64,000 bases of DNA from NCBI RefSeq assembly GCF_013368755.1, contig NC_049561.1:186001-250000 (forward strand), read 5' to 3'. Below the pieces are notes generated by a model, which worked only from the letters and a program-made list of their open reading frames with translations, did no database searches and was not told the DNA's origin. The first letter of the stretch is position 1; every line of letters begins with the position of its first letter. Position numbers and translations under genes: made by a program. Source of the DNA: Talaromyces rugulosus (taxonomy: Eukaryota; Ascomycota; Eurotiomycetes; Eurotiales; Trichocomaceae). Shown here in pieces: positions 46,057 to 57,902 of this stretch.

Positions 46057-47179
46057 TTACAGGTCATTAATTCTGACAATCGTCTTGCCAAAGCTTCCCC
46101 CCGTGAACATGGAAATAAAGGCCTGGTCCACATTCTTAATCCCTTCAAATTCGGTGTATCGTGACTTAATCTTTCCCTCAGAGATCCATCGGGGCACGGT
46201 CTTCCAGAAGTTATCAACATTACCGAAGATGTTTTCGTCCGAGTAAACGAAGCCCTGGATCTTGATCCGCCGGCGGACAATCTCCCCCAAGTTGGTGACC
46301 CCATAAGACTTGTTCACCGGCTGGTTGTACTGTGATGCCTGCAATGTATTATCAGCGCGTTGACATACCAGAGAGGCAAAGAAAACAAACCATGCCGCAA
46401 CAGATGATGCGTCCGAACCATTTCATATTCTCAATGGCCGCTTGGAAGTGATCTCCTCCAATATTGTCAAAAACTACATCCAACCCGTCCGGTGCCAGCC
46501 TTTTCAGAGCGTCCTGGATCGGTTCCTGTCGATAGTTGAAGCCGACGTCGGCGCCCAGCTCATTTAAAACATAGTCGAGCTTATCATCAGAGCTCACACT
46601 GGCGATCACCCGCATTCCCTCAATCTTGGCCAGCTGAACCACCAACTGGCCAACCGAGCTCGACGCAGCATTTATCCAGATGGTCTCGCCCGACACAGGC
46701 TTCACCAGGCCGTAAAATGAGTTCCACGCCGTCATGCCCGCCAATCCCAGCGTTCCCACGTAGTGCTTGAGGTCCAGGTTATAATCGTTGGTCACTCTCC
46801 ACAGGATGGGCGCTGCCGCATCTCCGATGTCAATCATCTCCCCGGGAATCACACCATATTGGGAAATGGGCAAAAGCCCGGCGATCAAACTACCCTCTAC
46901 AAACCGCTCGTGGTTGGAGCGGATAACCTGGCCGATGGAAAAACTGCTGATGGGTTCATCGATCTCATAGCACGGGACATAATCCAAAGCACTCGGTTCT
47001 CGCATCCGATCCCTCTGGTGCGGGTCAAATCCTGCTATGAGAAGCCTCATCACCAGGCCACCTGGCGGAGAAATCAGCCTCAGAGGTCGGTCCTCAATGG
47101 CGGTGTTGATACCGGGCATGGGCAACGTCGTGGGCGGTTTCTTGAACAGCCATGTTTTGTTTGGGGTCAATTCTGACAT
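46057..47179 (-). CDS. MDR-family NADP-dependent oxidoreductase (alkenal/one reductase-like)
   Basis: Two minus-strand exons, 47179-46391 and 46338-46057, 356 residues. Zinc-free medium-chain reductase of the leukotriene B4 12-hydroxydehydrogenase type: SELTPNKTWLFKKPP at the start, GLAGMTAWNSFYGL, a nucleotide-binding stretch AASSSVGQLVVQLAK, and DNIGGDHFQAAIENM. Splicing gives CCGM-ASQYNQP, the usual family junction. The family reduces C=C bonds next to carbonyls with NADPH; substrate unknown. ATG 47200 is an alternative start. Upstream is a TTTTC repeat and a divergent acyltransferase gene. It may tailor the product of the cluster to its right, but that is only positional inference. Confidence 0.88.
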
Positions 47180-47861
47180 ATCAGATGATAGTACAAACAT
47201 TATTGGCCATATTTTTCTTTTCTTTTCTTTTCTTTTCGTTTTTGGGGGGAGGTGGTTTAGGACGGGGACATGAATATTCAGCTTTCTCCAACGTTCGTTC
47301 ATAGCTAAATCATAATTTTCACCTAGATTTAGCTAGCTAGCGTGCTAAATACGTACGAAGATTCAAAGATAGTCCAAAAATAGTTTGCTCGTATACAACA
47401 CCCCAAATTTACGAGTTACTTACAATAGTTCATTGGGGTTTGATCAGATGTTGGCTATGCATGTATCATATAGAAAAATACACTAGGAATTTACACCAAC
47501 AGAGCTCTCCAAAGGGAAGAAAAATTGCGAATACGCACTAGTATCAACCCGTGTAATATACTAGTATTTGTAATTTCTTTTTCATTGTTTGAACATTAAC
47601 ATTCATCGACTGGCGATCAGTCAGAAATTCGGAATACACCCTGAAAGTTTAGCCACTGGTTAAAAAGGTTGAGGAAACTAATTAAGGCCCGCTAGTTCCC
47701 CTGTTGGTGTGGTAGTTAGTTGGGTTACCCCCTTGCAATAACCCCTCCATCCAGATCGCCTACATAAAAGCGGGCGACTTTGATTTGTGAACTCTTCTTT
47801 CAATTTCATCTGTTTTTTTTTTCTCTTCATACTTCCGGGACCGCATTACATCTGCTTAGCC
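47180..47861. promoter_or_regulatory. Divergent promoter region with TTTTC repeat
   Basis: 682 bp between the MDR reductase and the acyltransferase. Contains a TTTTC pentanucleotide repeat (47212-47238) close to the reductase start; otherwise nothing recognised. Confidence 0.5.
47212..47238. repeat. TTTTC microsatellite
   Basis: Five near-perfect TTTTC units, reading GAAAA upstream of the minus-strand reductase gene. Confidence 0.8.
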
Positions 47862-49253
47862 ATGTCAGAAGATTGGAATTGGACAGAGACCCGCCCAGGT
47901 CACTGGGAGCGCCACGTCGATCATATTGAGGATTACTTTGTCACGATTGCAGACCTCACTCGTCCTGTCGGAGGTGACCATTTCTCAACCAGCTTTGGTG
48001 CTCAGATAAAGTTCCAGCCTGAGAAAGCCTTAGGAGAGATTGAGTCGGCTTTGAAGCAGGCATGGACAGCCTTACGATTTGACCTCCCTCAATTGGCTTC
48101 TATTGTAGAAGACCGTCGAATGATCTACGAGTCTTTGCCAGACGACTCGACAAGGCAGGAATGGCTGTCTCGTACTGTTGTCATTGATACTTCTTCCAAC
48201 AGTTCCGCAGAGCTGTTCCCTCGGCTGAACCAAAGCCCTAAACAAGCCATGCTGTATTATTTACCCAAGTCATCGGAAGTCGTCATCCATACCGCGCACT
48301 GGCGCCTAGACGGTTATGGGGCAACTTTACTACTATCCCAGCTACTGCAGCATGTGGTCGAATTGCCGACGTCGACCATCACCTTTGGCTCTGAGCCTGC
48401 ACGCTTATATCCGAGCCACTTTGTGCTGTTAAAAGCACCCGAGAACCCTCCCGAAAGCAGCCAGAAGATTACAGATCAAAGTATTTTCGATTATATAACG
48501 CATTTGCCGTCGATTCAAATCCCTTCGGTGACGGGACCCACCCCTAAACTGGTACCAACTACACATCGGCAGGAAATCACTATTAATCAGCAGCAGACAG
48601 CTGATCTCGTCGCCAGCGCCAAAGCTCGTGGGGTTAGTCTCACTGTTGTCGCCCACGCGGCTATGATACGTGCTACCAAGGCAATGAACCCCGATATCAC
48701 GCTAGACGAAAGTGCAAAGTACGCATGCATTGTTCCCGTGTCGATCCGTGATCTGCTACCTACCCCGTATGATGGCCCAGCTTATGCGGCATCTGTGGCT
48801 ATGACTGGGGTTCCTGTTGGATTTACGTCGACTACCTTTGATAAAGATATGGACCGCCTCCAGGACCTTTATCACAACGAACTCAAGCACCCAAGCCGGA
48901 TCGAGGGTCTACGCGCATTTCAAAATAAGATGACGGAGAGTCTCAAACAGCCTCCTGTTGTCGATATACCCACCCCTACCCATCCGACTCTGAATAGCTT
49001 AGGCCTTATTGAACGGTATTTGAAGCCATCCTATTACGGTAAAGACGGAGATGTAAAGGTTGACAAGTTTTGGGTGGGGACTGGCGTGGTTGACCACACC
49101 GTTTGGGTCTATATTTGGACATGGAAGGAGCAGCTCACAATCAGTGCTACTTATAACACTGGAATGTACGATGATCATACGATTAGGGATTTCTTGGGGC
49201 GGTTTTCGGAAGTTTTAACCCAAAAGCTGATCCCAACGGCCTCGACGTCCTAG
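47862..49253 (+). CDS. HxxxD acyltransferase (trichothecene 15-O-acetyltransferase-like)
   Basis: One exon of 463 residues. The start is the ATG at 47862 (MSEDWNWTETRPGHWERHVD); the frame is open upstream but reads Phe/Leu-rich leader sequence. The catalytic HWRLD (His146, Asp150) matches the HxxxD motif of the condensation/BAHD-like superfamily, and the chain resembles fungal Tri3-type acetyltransferases in length and in the STTFDKDMDRLQDLY and SLGLIERYLKPSYY segments. Such enzymes transfer acyl groups from CoA to alcohol groups of terpenoids or other metabolites. The DFGWG motif of plant BAHD enzymes is not evident. Two P450s and a UbiA-type enzyme lie to the right, so acylation of a hydroxylated product is a reasonable inference. 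Confidence 0.85.
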   Translation: MSEDWNWTETRPGHWERHVDHIEDYFVTIADLTRPVGGDHFSTSFGAQIKFQPEKALGEIESALKQAWTALRFDLPQLASIVEDRRMIYESLPDDSTRQEWLSRTVVIDTSSNSSAELFPRLNQSPKQAMLYYLPKSSEVVIHTAHWRLDGYGATLLLSQLLQHVVELPTSTITFGSEPARLYPSHFVLLKAPENPPESSQKITDQSIFDYITHLPSIQIPSVTGPTPKLVPTTHRQEITINQQQTADLVASAKARGVSLTVVAHAAMIRATKAMNPDITLDESAKYACIVPVSIRDLLPTPYDGPAYAASVAMTGVPVGFTSTTFDKDMDRLQDLYHNELKHPSRIEGLRAFQNKMTESLKQPPVVDIPTPTHPTLNSLGLIERYLKPSYYGKDGDVKVDKFWVGTGVVDHTVWVYIWTWKEQLTISATYNTGMYDDHTIRDFLGRFSEVLTQKLIPTASTS

Positions 49254-49709
49254 TACAGATCGTGACTCTTCCTAAGCTAAGGCATGAACACCAGGGTTTA
49301 AGAAGTCCCCACAAATTTGGATACACTAGTTAAATTCAGTGAATAGTCGGAAGTTTTCAATCTATTTTGGTACCTCATTGCAAATTACTGTCAGTGCATG
49401 TGCCTGTTTCTAACTGCATCGACCTGTGTTTGGCCGCTGGCGCCTAGTTTCCGTGTCGAGCCTTGACCTTTTTTTTATTGGCTGCGTCTAGAGTATACTG
49501 TAATATAGACTGAATGATGGACGACATTTTAGAGAGGTATTACGACCCTGAATTCGGAGAAAAGAAAAAATCATACATACATACATACGGCTTTCTGCCG
49601 TTAAGACGGAAGTTTTTCCAGCTCGAAATACAAGCATAGCTTAGAAATGACACGCCCCAGATTTCTTAAAACGAGAACTGAAAAGAAAACGACTAACAAC
49701 GCGTCCCTT
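49254..49709. other. Convergent intergenic region, TACA repeat
   Basis: 456 bp between two 3' ends. Holds a CATA/TACA repeat (49572-49588); nothing else recognised. Confidence 0.5.
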
Positions 49710-51002
49710 TTATTCCGATAGCTTTGTGTACAACCTTTCCTTGTCGGAACTTGCGGGGCTAATCTTACCACCAAAACTCTTTGGGATCGAATGCCCATAC
49801 GGCGTGTCATCGTCATCATCTCTGTGAGCGGAGCGAGGGGCTGAATGCATCTGTATGTCGGTTGTTTGGACAATTCCATCTGATCTGGGATGATAGCCGT
49901 AGTCGCGGTTCTTGATGAACCTGTTCAGGAGGGGTCGGTAGGTTGGTAGTGAAGCAGCTACTATGCCAACACAGACTTCGACACAAGACAGAATGCCGCC
50001 GCCCACATCATCCCCTAAGTCTCAAATATTAGCACATGCTTAAACCATTTCATGACGAAACCAGGGTGGCATACAACTCGGATCCGTGGTACTTCCTACC
50101 GCCTGAACAGAGGCTAGTCGAACAATACTGACTATACACGCACTAGATGCTGGTATTAGCCGACCTCATACAATACTAGTAATAATGAGAACGTAGACTG
50201 ATGGAAAGACGCACAAGGAACCAGCCACCAAGGTGAGAATGGTCAAAATCTTTTTCGTTCTTTTCATGTTCAGGCCCCAAATCACCGGCATAGGTAGGAT
50301 CAGCAAGGTGAAGTCGGTGATAATGTTTATTATGCTGATACCCAGAACGAAGGAACCGAACGCCATGCATTTGCCCGGAACAGCTGGATCCCATTGTTTA
50401 TTGACAGGAACACATGCGAAAATACTGCCGAAAATGGACGTTATGATCCAAGCAATGATAAAAAGTGCGGTGGCCAGGAAGGCTTTTCGAAGACCTTTGT
50501 TTGGAAAAATACGGTCGTAGAAGAGCAAAATGGAGAATTTGACAAAGGCGAGTGACATGGTATACGTGATTTCATTGGTGACGTTAGTCTGAAAATGGTA
50601 GGATGGGCACGTTAGCAACACTCGAGATAAAAAGAGAATTAGGAATGTTACCTTTCCAAAAGCCTCTGCATTGGTGATCATAATTGCATGCCTGCCTAAC
50701 CCCCATCGGGTGACCAGAGCTAACATGACGAAGTAACTGGTGAAAAATACCTATATAGTTGTCAGAGGATACTGAAATTCCCCTTCATTCCGGTCACGGG
50801 GGCGTTATACCAGTGCGATGAGAATGCCAAAATCATCGAGACCGATGCCGAATTTCGCCGTGTTGCGCGCATACAAACGTAGAGCAACCGCAACATAGGA
50901 AATGCAGCCACAGGTAATCACAGTGGCTATAATGTTCGGGACCTTAGTATCGCCAGCATGCTCCTTCATGTGTTGCAACTCAGCAGGAGTAATGCTAGTC
51001 AT
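49710..51002 (-). CDS. Rhodopsin-like seven-TM fungal integral membrane protein (PTH11/SAT4-like)
   Basis: Five minus-strand exons, 51002-50811, 50750-50652, 50588-50215, 50142-50075 and 50014-49710, 345 residues. Typical landmarks are LDDFGILIALV, GLGRHAIMIT, TYTMSLAFVKFSILLFYDRIFP, a CVPVNKQWDP region, PMPVIWGLNMKRTKKI, IVSIVRLASV, and WDDVGGGILSCVEVCVGIVAASLPTYRPLL, seen in the large family of fungal membrane proteins with a rhodopsin-like domain. No Lys for retinal is expected in this group, so it is not an opsin. Donors at 50214 (GTGCGT) and the acceptor at 50143 are chosen to keep GSF-ACIVSIVR in frame. Such proteins often sit inside secondary-metabolite clusters (SAT4, for example), with roles mostly unknown. 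Confidence 0.85.
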
Positions 51003-51700
51003 TTTGAATAATAATAGCACATCAGGTGTCGGTTCTTCTTGAACTATAGGCAGTCGATTTCGAATATGAAACCGGATACTGAGTCGAGTTCTGGATAACA
51101 AGGGGAGTAAGTAGATAAAGAATAGCTTGAGGGGTAGCATAGGTACAAAAAGGGCCCTTTATTCAGGCGCGCACAGCTCAGAGGTTTAACTCTAGCATAT
51201 TACCAGGAGATGGCCTTACAAGCGTAGCTGGTCCAGCGTACTGGTAATAGTATGTAAGCCGAGGAAACGCTCCTACAGGGGTGTTGCACTTGATGCATAG
51301 ATATACATACTAGTGTTACTAGGGTTGATAGTTGAGGCCTTCCTTGATAGGTCGACAAAGGTTGTGAGCGATACGCACGGACCACGCTGTACAACTGTAG
51401 CCCCAATGACCCTAAAAATAAGGTTTCGGGCCGCCAGGAACTGCGCACGGGGTATTGTATTGTAATAATACGGATAAGACCCGGTAAGTTACCTCTGGGT
51501 CCGTTGGCACTACGTGGAGTGGATGCTTCCAAGCAACATACCGAGTCACTCCCACGCCAGCAGTTATCATGGGACGGACAAAGAAGAGGCGGAAATTTCC
51601 ATACTTATTATTAGCTTCCCATAACAGACACAATAATTATACTTCCTTTCCGAATGAGCCTTCTCAAGTGCCGACCAGTTTCACAAGTAGTATTGGTATT
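51003..51700. promoter_or_regulatory. Divergent promoter region, rhodopsin-like gene and first P450
   Basis: 698 bp with no credible gene. A frame in line with the P450 is open from 51569, but it lacks any P450 leader character; the ATG at 51701 before the hydrophobic helix is preferred. Confidence 0.5.
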
Positions 51701-53533
51701 ATGCAGCATCCAATTGCTCTCAGTCTCCTTGTTCTCAGCTTTGGCTGCGTCCTAAGCCAAATTATAACCCGGCTCATTTTCCATGATGGCCGTCTCCATG
51801 TGTGGGTTGTGGCCGGATGGGTATTCCTAGAATGTGTAAGAAAGGATACCAGAAGATTGTCGTTTACCTGATCTTAAACGTATATACAGTTTCTTGTCCA
51901 CGCAATATATCGATTGCAATTTTACCCTCTTGCTAAATATCCCGGACCATGGTGGGCCGCTATCACAGACTGGTATACAGTCCTTCATTTAGCCAAAGGG
52001 GACCGGCACCTGGATTTTTATCGCTTGCACTTAAAGCATGGTAACCTCATTCCTGTCAAATCACCACTGCTTATCGATGCTAATTCTGGCTTATAATAGG
52101 AAAATTTGTACGCTTTGGGCCGCATCGGCTATCCATCAACTCTGCTGAGGCATTGCACGACATCTTTGGGGTACGTGCCAACACACAGAAGTCCACCGTC
52201 TACGGATCATTCAAGTACTTTTTCAACGGAGTCAACATGTCTATGACCGAGATCGATCGGGACAAACATGCATTCAAGCGCCGGGTAAACGCGAGTGCGT
52301 TAAACACAGCCGCCGTGCGCAATGTCCAAGAGCAAATTTTGACCAACACTCGCTATTTCTGCACGCAGTTGACGGACGAAAAGCCCAGCTGCCAAGATGG
52401 ATGGAGTGCACCACGAAATATTAGCAGACTTATTGGGTACCTGGTGTCTGATATCATGGGCGATGTGACCTTCAGTAAGAACTGGGATGTCCAACGAGAC
52501 AAGGAACGTAGGCATTTTGTCGATGACAGCGCATTGGGCACAGCAGGGATCCATTTGGTAAGTTTGCATCTGCATCCTCGGTCGACAGATATTTTCTTTT
52601 GTGGTCCTTGTTTTAATTTGTATATCTACCTAGACGGGACATATGCCTGGACTATTTTTTCTATCGATGCACAAAATCTTGTTCTGGCCACTGATCCAGG
52701 GAGTGCAGCAGCTTGCTAGGCTAAGCGACTCTATAACTGAATGGAGAGTTGCTCAGGGCGCAAATCTCAAGGGAAAGGACCTCTTCTCTGCGCTTCTGGA
52801 AGCAGTTGATCCTGTGACTGGCAAACGCTTCACACAGGGCGAGCTCATTTCCGAAGCTGGACTCCTCATTGTTGGCGGGTCTGATACAACTGTGACTGCG
52901 ATGAGTGCCACCATATTCTATCTTTTACATAACCCAGCCGCCCTTGCACGAGCACAAAGCGAAGTTCGAAATGCCTTCTCTTCGCTAGAAGAGATTACGA
53001 TGGGAAAAAGTTTGGATGGTTGCCGCTACCTGGTTGCTTGTATTGATGAATCAATACGTCTTTCTCCGCCAGTTGGCTCTATTCTACCACGCCAAGTGCT
53101 GACAGGAGGACTGAGGGTTGAAGGGGAATATCTTCCGGAAGGGACTGATGTCGGTGTGCCGCACTACACACTCCACCATAACCCTGCGTACTATCGCGAC
53201 CCGTTCACTTTCCAACCAGAACGGTGGATTGGCAGCGGTGAGGGCGGCTTTACCGAGATCGATGTAGCCACTGCACAGACGGCGTTTACTGCCTTTGGGG
53301 TCGGTCGTACGAACTGTATCGGACGACACTTGGCGTATCAAGAGATCTTGCTTGTGATAGGCCGAATGCTGTTTGAATACGACATGCAGCTTGACACCCA
53401 GAGCACATTAGGCGAAGGTGGCCCAGGAAAGGGTTGGGGCCGTCACCGTAAAGACGAGTACCAGTTAATGGACCGGTTTGTGAGCATGCAAGATGGACCG
53501 ATGGTGCAATTTCGGGCCAGGAGTAAATTATGA
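51701..53533 (+). CDS. Cytochrome P450 (first of two in the cluster)
   Basis: Four exons, 51701-51835, 51890-52040, 52100-52557 and 52634-53533, 547 residues. An N-terminal hydrophobic anchor (residues 5-45) is followed by YPLAKYPGPWWAA, FVRFGPHRLSIN, the I-helix VGGSDTT, ExxR in DESIRLSPP, FQPERW, and the heme loop FGVGRTNCIGR with Cys476. All key residues are intact. Splicing gives VFLEC-FLVHAIYRL, KHG-KFVRFGP and GIHL-TGHMPGLF. It should be an ER-bound monooxygenase. Family cannot be fixed beyond similarity to fungal secondary-metabolite P450s such as benzoate 4-monooxygenase-like enzymes. Neighbours suggest oxidation of a UbiA-type enzyme product. Confidence 0.92.
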
Positions 53534-54305
53534 GCTGGAGCATACAGGTATGTCGATCATTTACTAGTTGAATATTAAAGGAGTAGCCCTATTACTACGT
53601 GCACATCACTTATAAAGGGATTCTTGCATTAGATGCAACGCTCCCCAAGACAGTGGGCAGTGCTTGAACATGAAGTCGCTTTGGTGCATTCGTTGTTGGG
53701 GATCAACACAATTACTACACCATCCATGCCAATAGGAAATAACTGAATACGCTTGTAATCCTCCTTTTATGCTTTTTTTCCCTACTAGTCGTCGTAAAAC
53801 ACTGCACGGTGTTGCACTAACGCGCAGTAACATGTTGAACTAACGTGTTGACGTGTTGAATTAACTGCGCGTAATATATTGTGATAATTGCGGTGGAGAA
53901 AGACCGTTGAACTACTAGGTGTATTCAATGTTACATATGTAGTAGAGTTACAAGTACTAAATATAATCTTTAAATTACAGGTATTTCAATAGATTTAATT
54001 TACTGAAAGACCTTGTATATGTACAAAATTACGTTCTTGTTACAAAGTTATCGATTGCATACGGCTGATCTTTCCGTTAGGATTTGATTTATGGATATTA
54101 CTGATATGATAGTGATGGATAACTCTAACCGTTCTTTCGGGTTTGTACGGGTTATAAAGGTACGTAGTCCAACATAAAAGCGCTGGTCTCCCTTCGAACC
54201 TTGAATCCTTCTTCTCTTGTCCCACCATTTTACCGGTCTCCTCTGATGAAACCAAAATACCACTGTTCGAAACCTTTTCCTTTTTTTGTGTAGTTTCCGG
54301 TGGCC
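53534..54305. other. Intergenic region with MITE-like hairpin
   Basis: 772 bp; no credible gene. An inverted repeat lies at 53821-53871 in DNA with repeated TGTTGAA/AACTAAC words. A hairpin of this sort is often a small non-autonomous transposon relic. Confidence 0.5.
53821..53871. repeat. Inverted repeat CGCGCAGT...ACTGCGCG
   Basis: Perfect 8-base arms (53821-53828 and 53864-53871) enclose 35 bases that hold three GTTGA words, extending the pairing weakly. No flanking target-site duplication is obvious by eye. Confidence 0.6.
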
Positions 54306-55402
54306 ATGCTTCACCGAGATCTGCTATTCGCAAAGATGCATGGACAACCGAAAAACGTTGACGCGTCTCTAAAAATGGGCTCCGAGCATCGCTTCCGAAA
54401 GGTAAAATACCCGTTTGCGTATTTCCTCGACATGGGTATATTCTAAACCTTCATATTCAGCAATCGGCCTCTCTATTCTCTTGTTTTCATATTTTGTGGC
54501 TCTTCAGCAAGAGCGACTTCAAGACCGTAATCTTTCCCACAGCGGCCTTTGCCGTTTTCAATACACTCGCTGGCGACTTCACCGAAAATTATACCCAATC
54601 GACAGACAACAAGCGCCTACCTTTTGCTGGCCGGATGCTCATCTCGGTCGCATGGACTTGGCTTCATCTGCTCATGGAAAATATCGCCAATCAAAGACTG
54701 CCACACTCTATTGTAGAGGATAGGTTGAATAAGCCATGGAGGCCCATATGCAGTGGGCGTATGGATAGCGAGGGAGGGCGCCAACTTCTCTTAACCGTTT
54801 TGATTCTTTCATGTGGACTCTCCTTTTTTCTCGGCGTGCTCGGTCCCTCGGTGGCTCTCGTGGTTTTCACTTACATGTACAACGACCTCGGTGGTGCCAA
54901 CAGCAGTATCCTCCGTAATATATTGAATGCGTGTGGGTTGCTATCCTTTGGAGCCGGGGCAACTGCGATATGCGGTGGTAGTGGTTTAGGTGCGGCGCCA
55001 TTGACCTCATTAGCATACAACTGGTTATGGGTCATTGCCACTGTAATTTCCACCACGGTCTCCGTCCAAGACTTGGAAGACTATAAGGGTGACCTTGCTA
55101 CGGGTCGAAAGACGCTACCTCTTATTTTGGGTGATACGCCGACTCGCTACCTCCTTTCCATCCTCATTGTTGGATGGAGTACTGCGTGTCCCCTTTTCTG
55201 GAGTGTGACACCAATGGCATATATACCGCCTGTGACGCTCGGTCTTGGCCTTGCGTTCAATCTGTTGGGAAGACGTAACTTGGATTCTGATAAGATGTCA
55301 TGGAAAATGTGGTGTGTTTGGATAATGGCATTGTACTCACTGCCTTGTTTACGAGGTGATCCGAGTAGACGGCCCTTCATTTCCACATTAATCGGGTATT
55401 GA
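54306..55402 (+). CDS. UbiA-type membrane enzyme (terpene cyclase or prenyltransferase)
   Basis: Two exons, 54306-54401 and 54461-55402, 345 residues. Splicing gives FRK-QSASLFSCFHILWLFSKSDFKT, the usual start of fungal UbiA-type proteins. Several membrane helices are predicted by eye. The first Asp-rich region is altered: ENIANQRLPHSIVEDRLNKPWRP (about 107-127), where a canonical prenyltransferase has NDxxDxxxD. The second, QDLEDYKGD (235-243), is intact. The Gln in place of the first Asp and the EDxxNKPxRP segment are seen in UbiA-type fungal terpene cyclases, of which Fma-TC from the fumagillin pathway is the described example. A meroterpenoid prenyltransferase is the alternative, but no PKS or aromatic pathway gene is present. 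ATG 54375 is an alternative start. Confidence 0.85.
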
Positions 55403-56195
55403 TTGTCGTCTTTTTCATTGTCTGTGCTCTACATTGAGCGATTATATAACAATATATTTAATATTGTACCTTACAAACAATCAAGTTAGGATTTCTCGCG
55501 AGTTAGGTTTGGTGTAATATTTCCGGTAATTGTAAATTACTTTCCTTCGCTGTTACAATACCGAAGGACCTGTTTAAATTACACAATACGCATACAGACT
55601 AAAGGCGCAGAGAACGGGCCTAGTAATGGACTAGTACCGGTATATGATATGATATACAGCAATTGATGCGTTTTAGCGACTAGCACATATGTAGTTGTGC
55701 ATTCGAGCTTGGTATACCAACAGCCCCAATCAGACATTGTTCCCAGTGGACGGTTGCCGTCACATCGATGCTTTAGGCGTGCAATGCAAGCATGCATCCG
55801 TGTAGATCCTATAGTTTTATTGCGTGTGCGGCGGGTATCCAGGCGTCTAACTGCCGAACTTACATTGGTTCGGAGTACGCGAGAGCAAATGTCTGTATTC
55901 TTCGGTACGTGTAAAAATCTGGGATAAGGTTTGTGATTGTCAAATATACGATGGGACAGCTGAGAGATCGACGACCTAGCTACTACGTACTGTACAGAAA
56001 CTGGACGAGAGAGTTGATCACTGTTTTATTATTAATTGCGATAGTTATAGGTTACTGTGGAGCTAGTTTGCGCTGGTAGAAGAGATTGTTAATTAGCTAT
56101 ACTATTTTTTCTCGCTGAACTTGCAAAAATTGGATAAAGGGTCCAGTTAGCATTTTATGCATTTGGCCACCCTATATTCCACATCTTAATCAGCC
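55403..56195. other. Intergenic region, nothing recognised
   Basis: 793 bp of AT-rich DNA between the UbiA-type gene and the second P450; frames at 55579-55927 have no motif. Confidence 0.5.
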
Positions 56196-57902
56196 ATGGA
56201 TTTCTCGATTCTTCCCACCGTTGTAGCCGGTGTGGCTATTGGCGTTGTGTACACTGTCGGTCTGGTGCTTTACCGGCTCGCTTTTCATCCCTTGGCCGGG
56301 TTTCCAGGACCTTGGCTGGCGGCTGCGACGTGGTGGTATGAGTTCTATCACGATACTCGTCGCGGTGGTGGTCTTTATATCTGGCGCATAGAGGAACTGC
56401 ATAAGAAATATGGTATGTCGTTTTTAATCTTCCCCTGACTGTACTCTTATATCCAAACAAAGGATAGGGGCTAGCTTCTAATGACATATTTTTTCCCTGT
56501 AGGACCTATTGTGCGAATTAACCCAGAGGAATTGCACATAATTGACCCTGAATTCCACGAAGCCATCTACGCTGGCGCATCATCAGCACGGGACAAGTGG
56601 GATTTGGCGGAAAAATCGGCCCAGTCGTTCGGGGCCACTGGCCATACGCCGAGTCATAAGTTGCATCGCATCCGCAAGGATTCTCTCAGCCCATTTTTCA
56701 GCAAGCGAACAGTCACGGAGCGAGAATCCCAGATCCGTGAAAAGGTGGACCGTTTAGTATCGAGGATTCGCGAACATGCTGGGACAAATCGACCGGTCAA
56801 TGTCACTGTCGCATACATCGCGTTGTGTATGGATATTATTACCGAGTACGCATTCGGCCAGGCTTATGGATTGTTAGAGGAAGAGGATTTCAATGAACAA
56901 TGGAAAAACACCATCATGGGAATCGTCAGCAGCATCACTGTTCTGACTCACTTGCCCTGGATTCCGGCATTGATGAGGAGTCTCCCCGAGTCGGTCCAGA
57001 AGATGCTATCTCCGAACGTGGCCCTCCTCCTTGAATATGAGAAGGTAAGAATACTTTTCTTTGAATAAGGAAGTTGTCAATTTTACCCAGATATGCTGGC
57101 TGATCCTGTTCCGTCTCTATAGCGTATTCGTGAGAAGATTCAATCTGCTCTTAAAATTCATCCGGGAGTGAAAAATGACACCCCAAGTGCCGAATCCACC
57201 ATTTTCGATGCTGTACGGGATAACCCAAAGCTCCCAGATTCGGAAAAAAGGCTTCAGCGTATGTCAGATGAGGGAAATGTCTTGCTGATTGCAGCAACCG
57301 AAACACCTGGCAAAGTGCTTGCGCTACTGACATACCACATCCTCGCTGATTCCGTCAAGCTTGCTCGTCTACGTTCTGAACTGGAATCCATCAACCCAAA
57401 ACCTAGTGTCAAAGAATTGGAAAGCCTCCCATATCTTGTTGCCGTGGTAAAAGAAGGATTACGCTTACATGGCGGCGTAGTCACCCGGTCTAAGCGAATT
57501 GCGCCTTACGATGCCCTTCAATGTGGACAGTTTATCATTCCTCCCGGAACACCATTGAGCTGTAGCATCTATTTTATGCACTACGACCGGTCCTTGTTCC
57601 CGGATCCGTTTGAGTTCCGGCCAGAGCGCTGGATTGACGTCGACGACGCTACTAAGAAGCGCATGGAACGCCAGTTCGCGCCCTTTGGCCGGGGAACCCG
57701 TAGCTGCTTGGGATACAACTTGGGCATGGTGGAGGTCTATATGGCTCTCGCGGCTGTAATAACCGAGTTTGAAATGACGCCTTACAAAACAACCCGCAAA
57801 GACGTGGACTTGGAGCGGGATTGGCTTATTCCTCAACCGAGTAAAGATTCGAAAGGCGTTCAAGTTTTAGTTACAGCTGTGCGTGGCAAGTCTGACTCGT
57901 AA
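56196..57902 (+). CDS. Cytochrome P450 (second in the cluster, trichodiene-oxygenase-like)
   Basis: Three exons, 56196-56412, 56503-57044 and 57123-57902, 512 residues. An N-terminal anchor (about 5-27) is followed by FHPLAGFPGPWLAA. The I-helix reads LIAATETPGKVL: Glu-Thr is kept but Pro takes the place of the usual second Thr/Ser. ExxR is in KEGLRLHGG, PERW in FRPERW, and the heme loop FGRGTRSCLGYNLG has Cys448. Splicing gives KYG-PIVRINPEE and EYEK-RIREKIQ. The layout resembles fungal trichodiene/terpene oxygenases. It should be ER-bound and oxidise a small hydrophobic substrate; two P450s around the UbiA-type enzyme suggest sequential oxidation of its product. Confidence 0.92.

Noticed and set aside
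54190..54215. TTCGAA-containing segment as a tRNA B-box
   Set aside because: The flanking sequence does not fold into a cloverleaf and lacks an A-box at the right distance; I found no tRNA or rRNA gene that I could support in the window.
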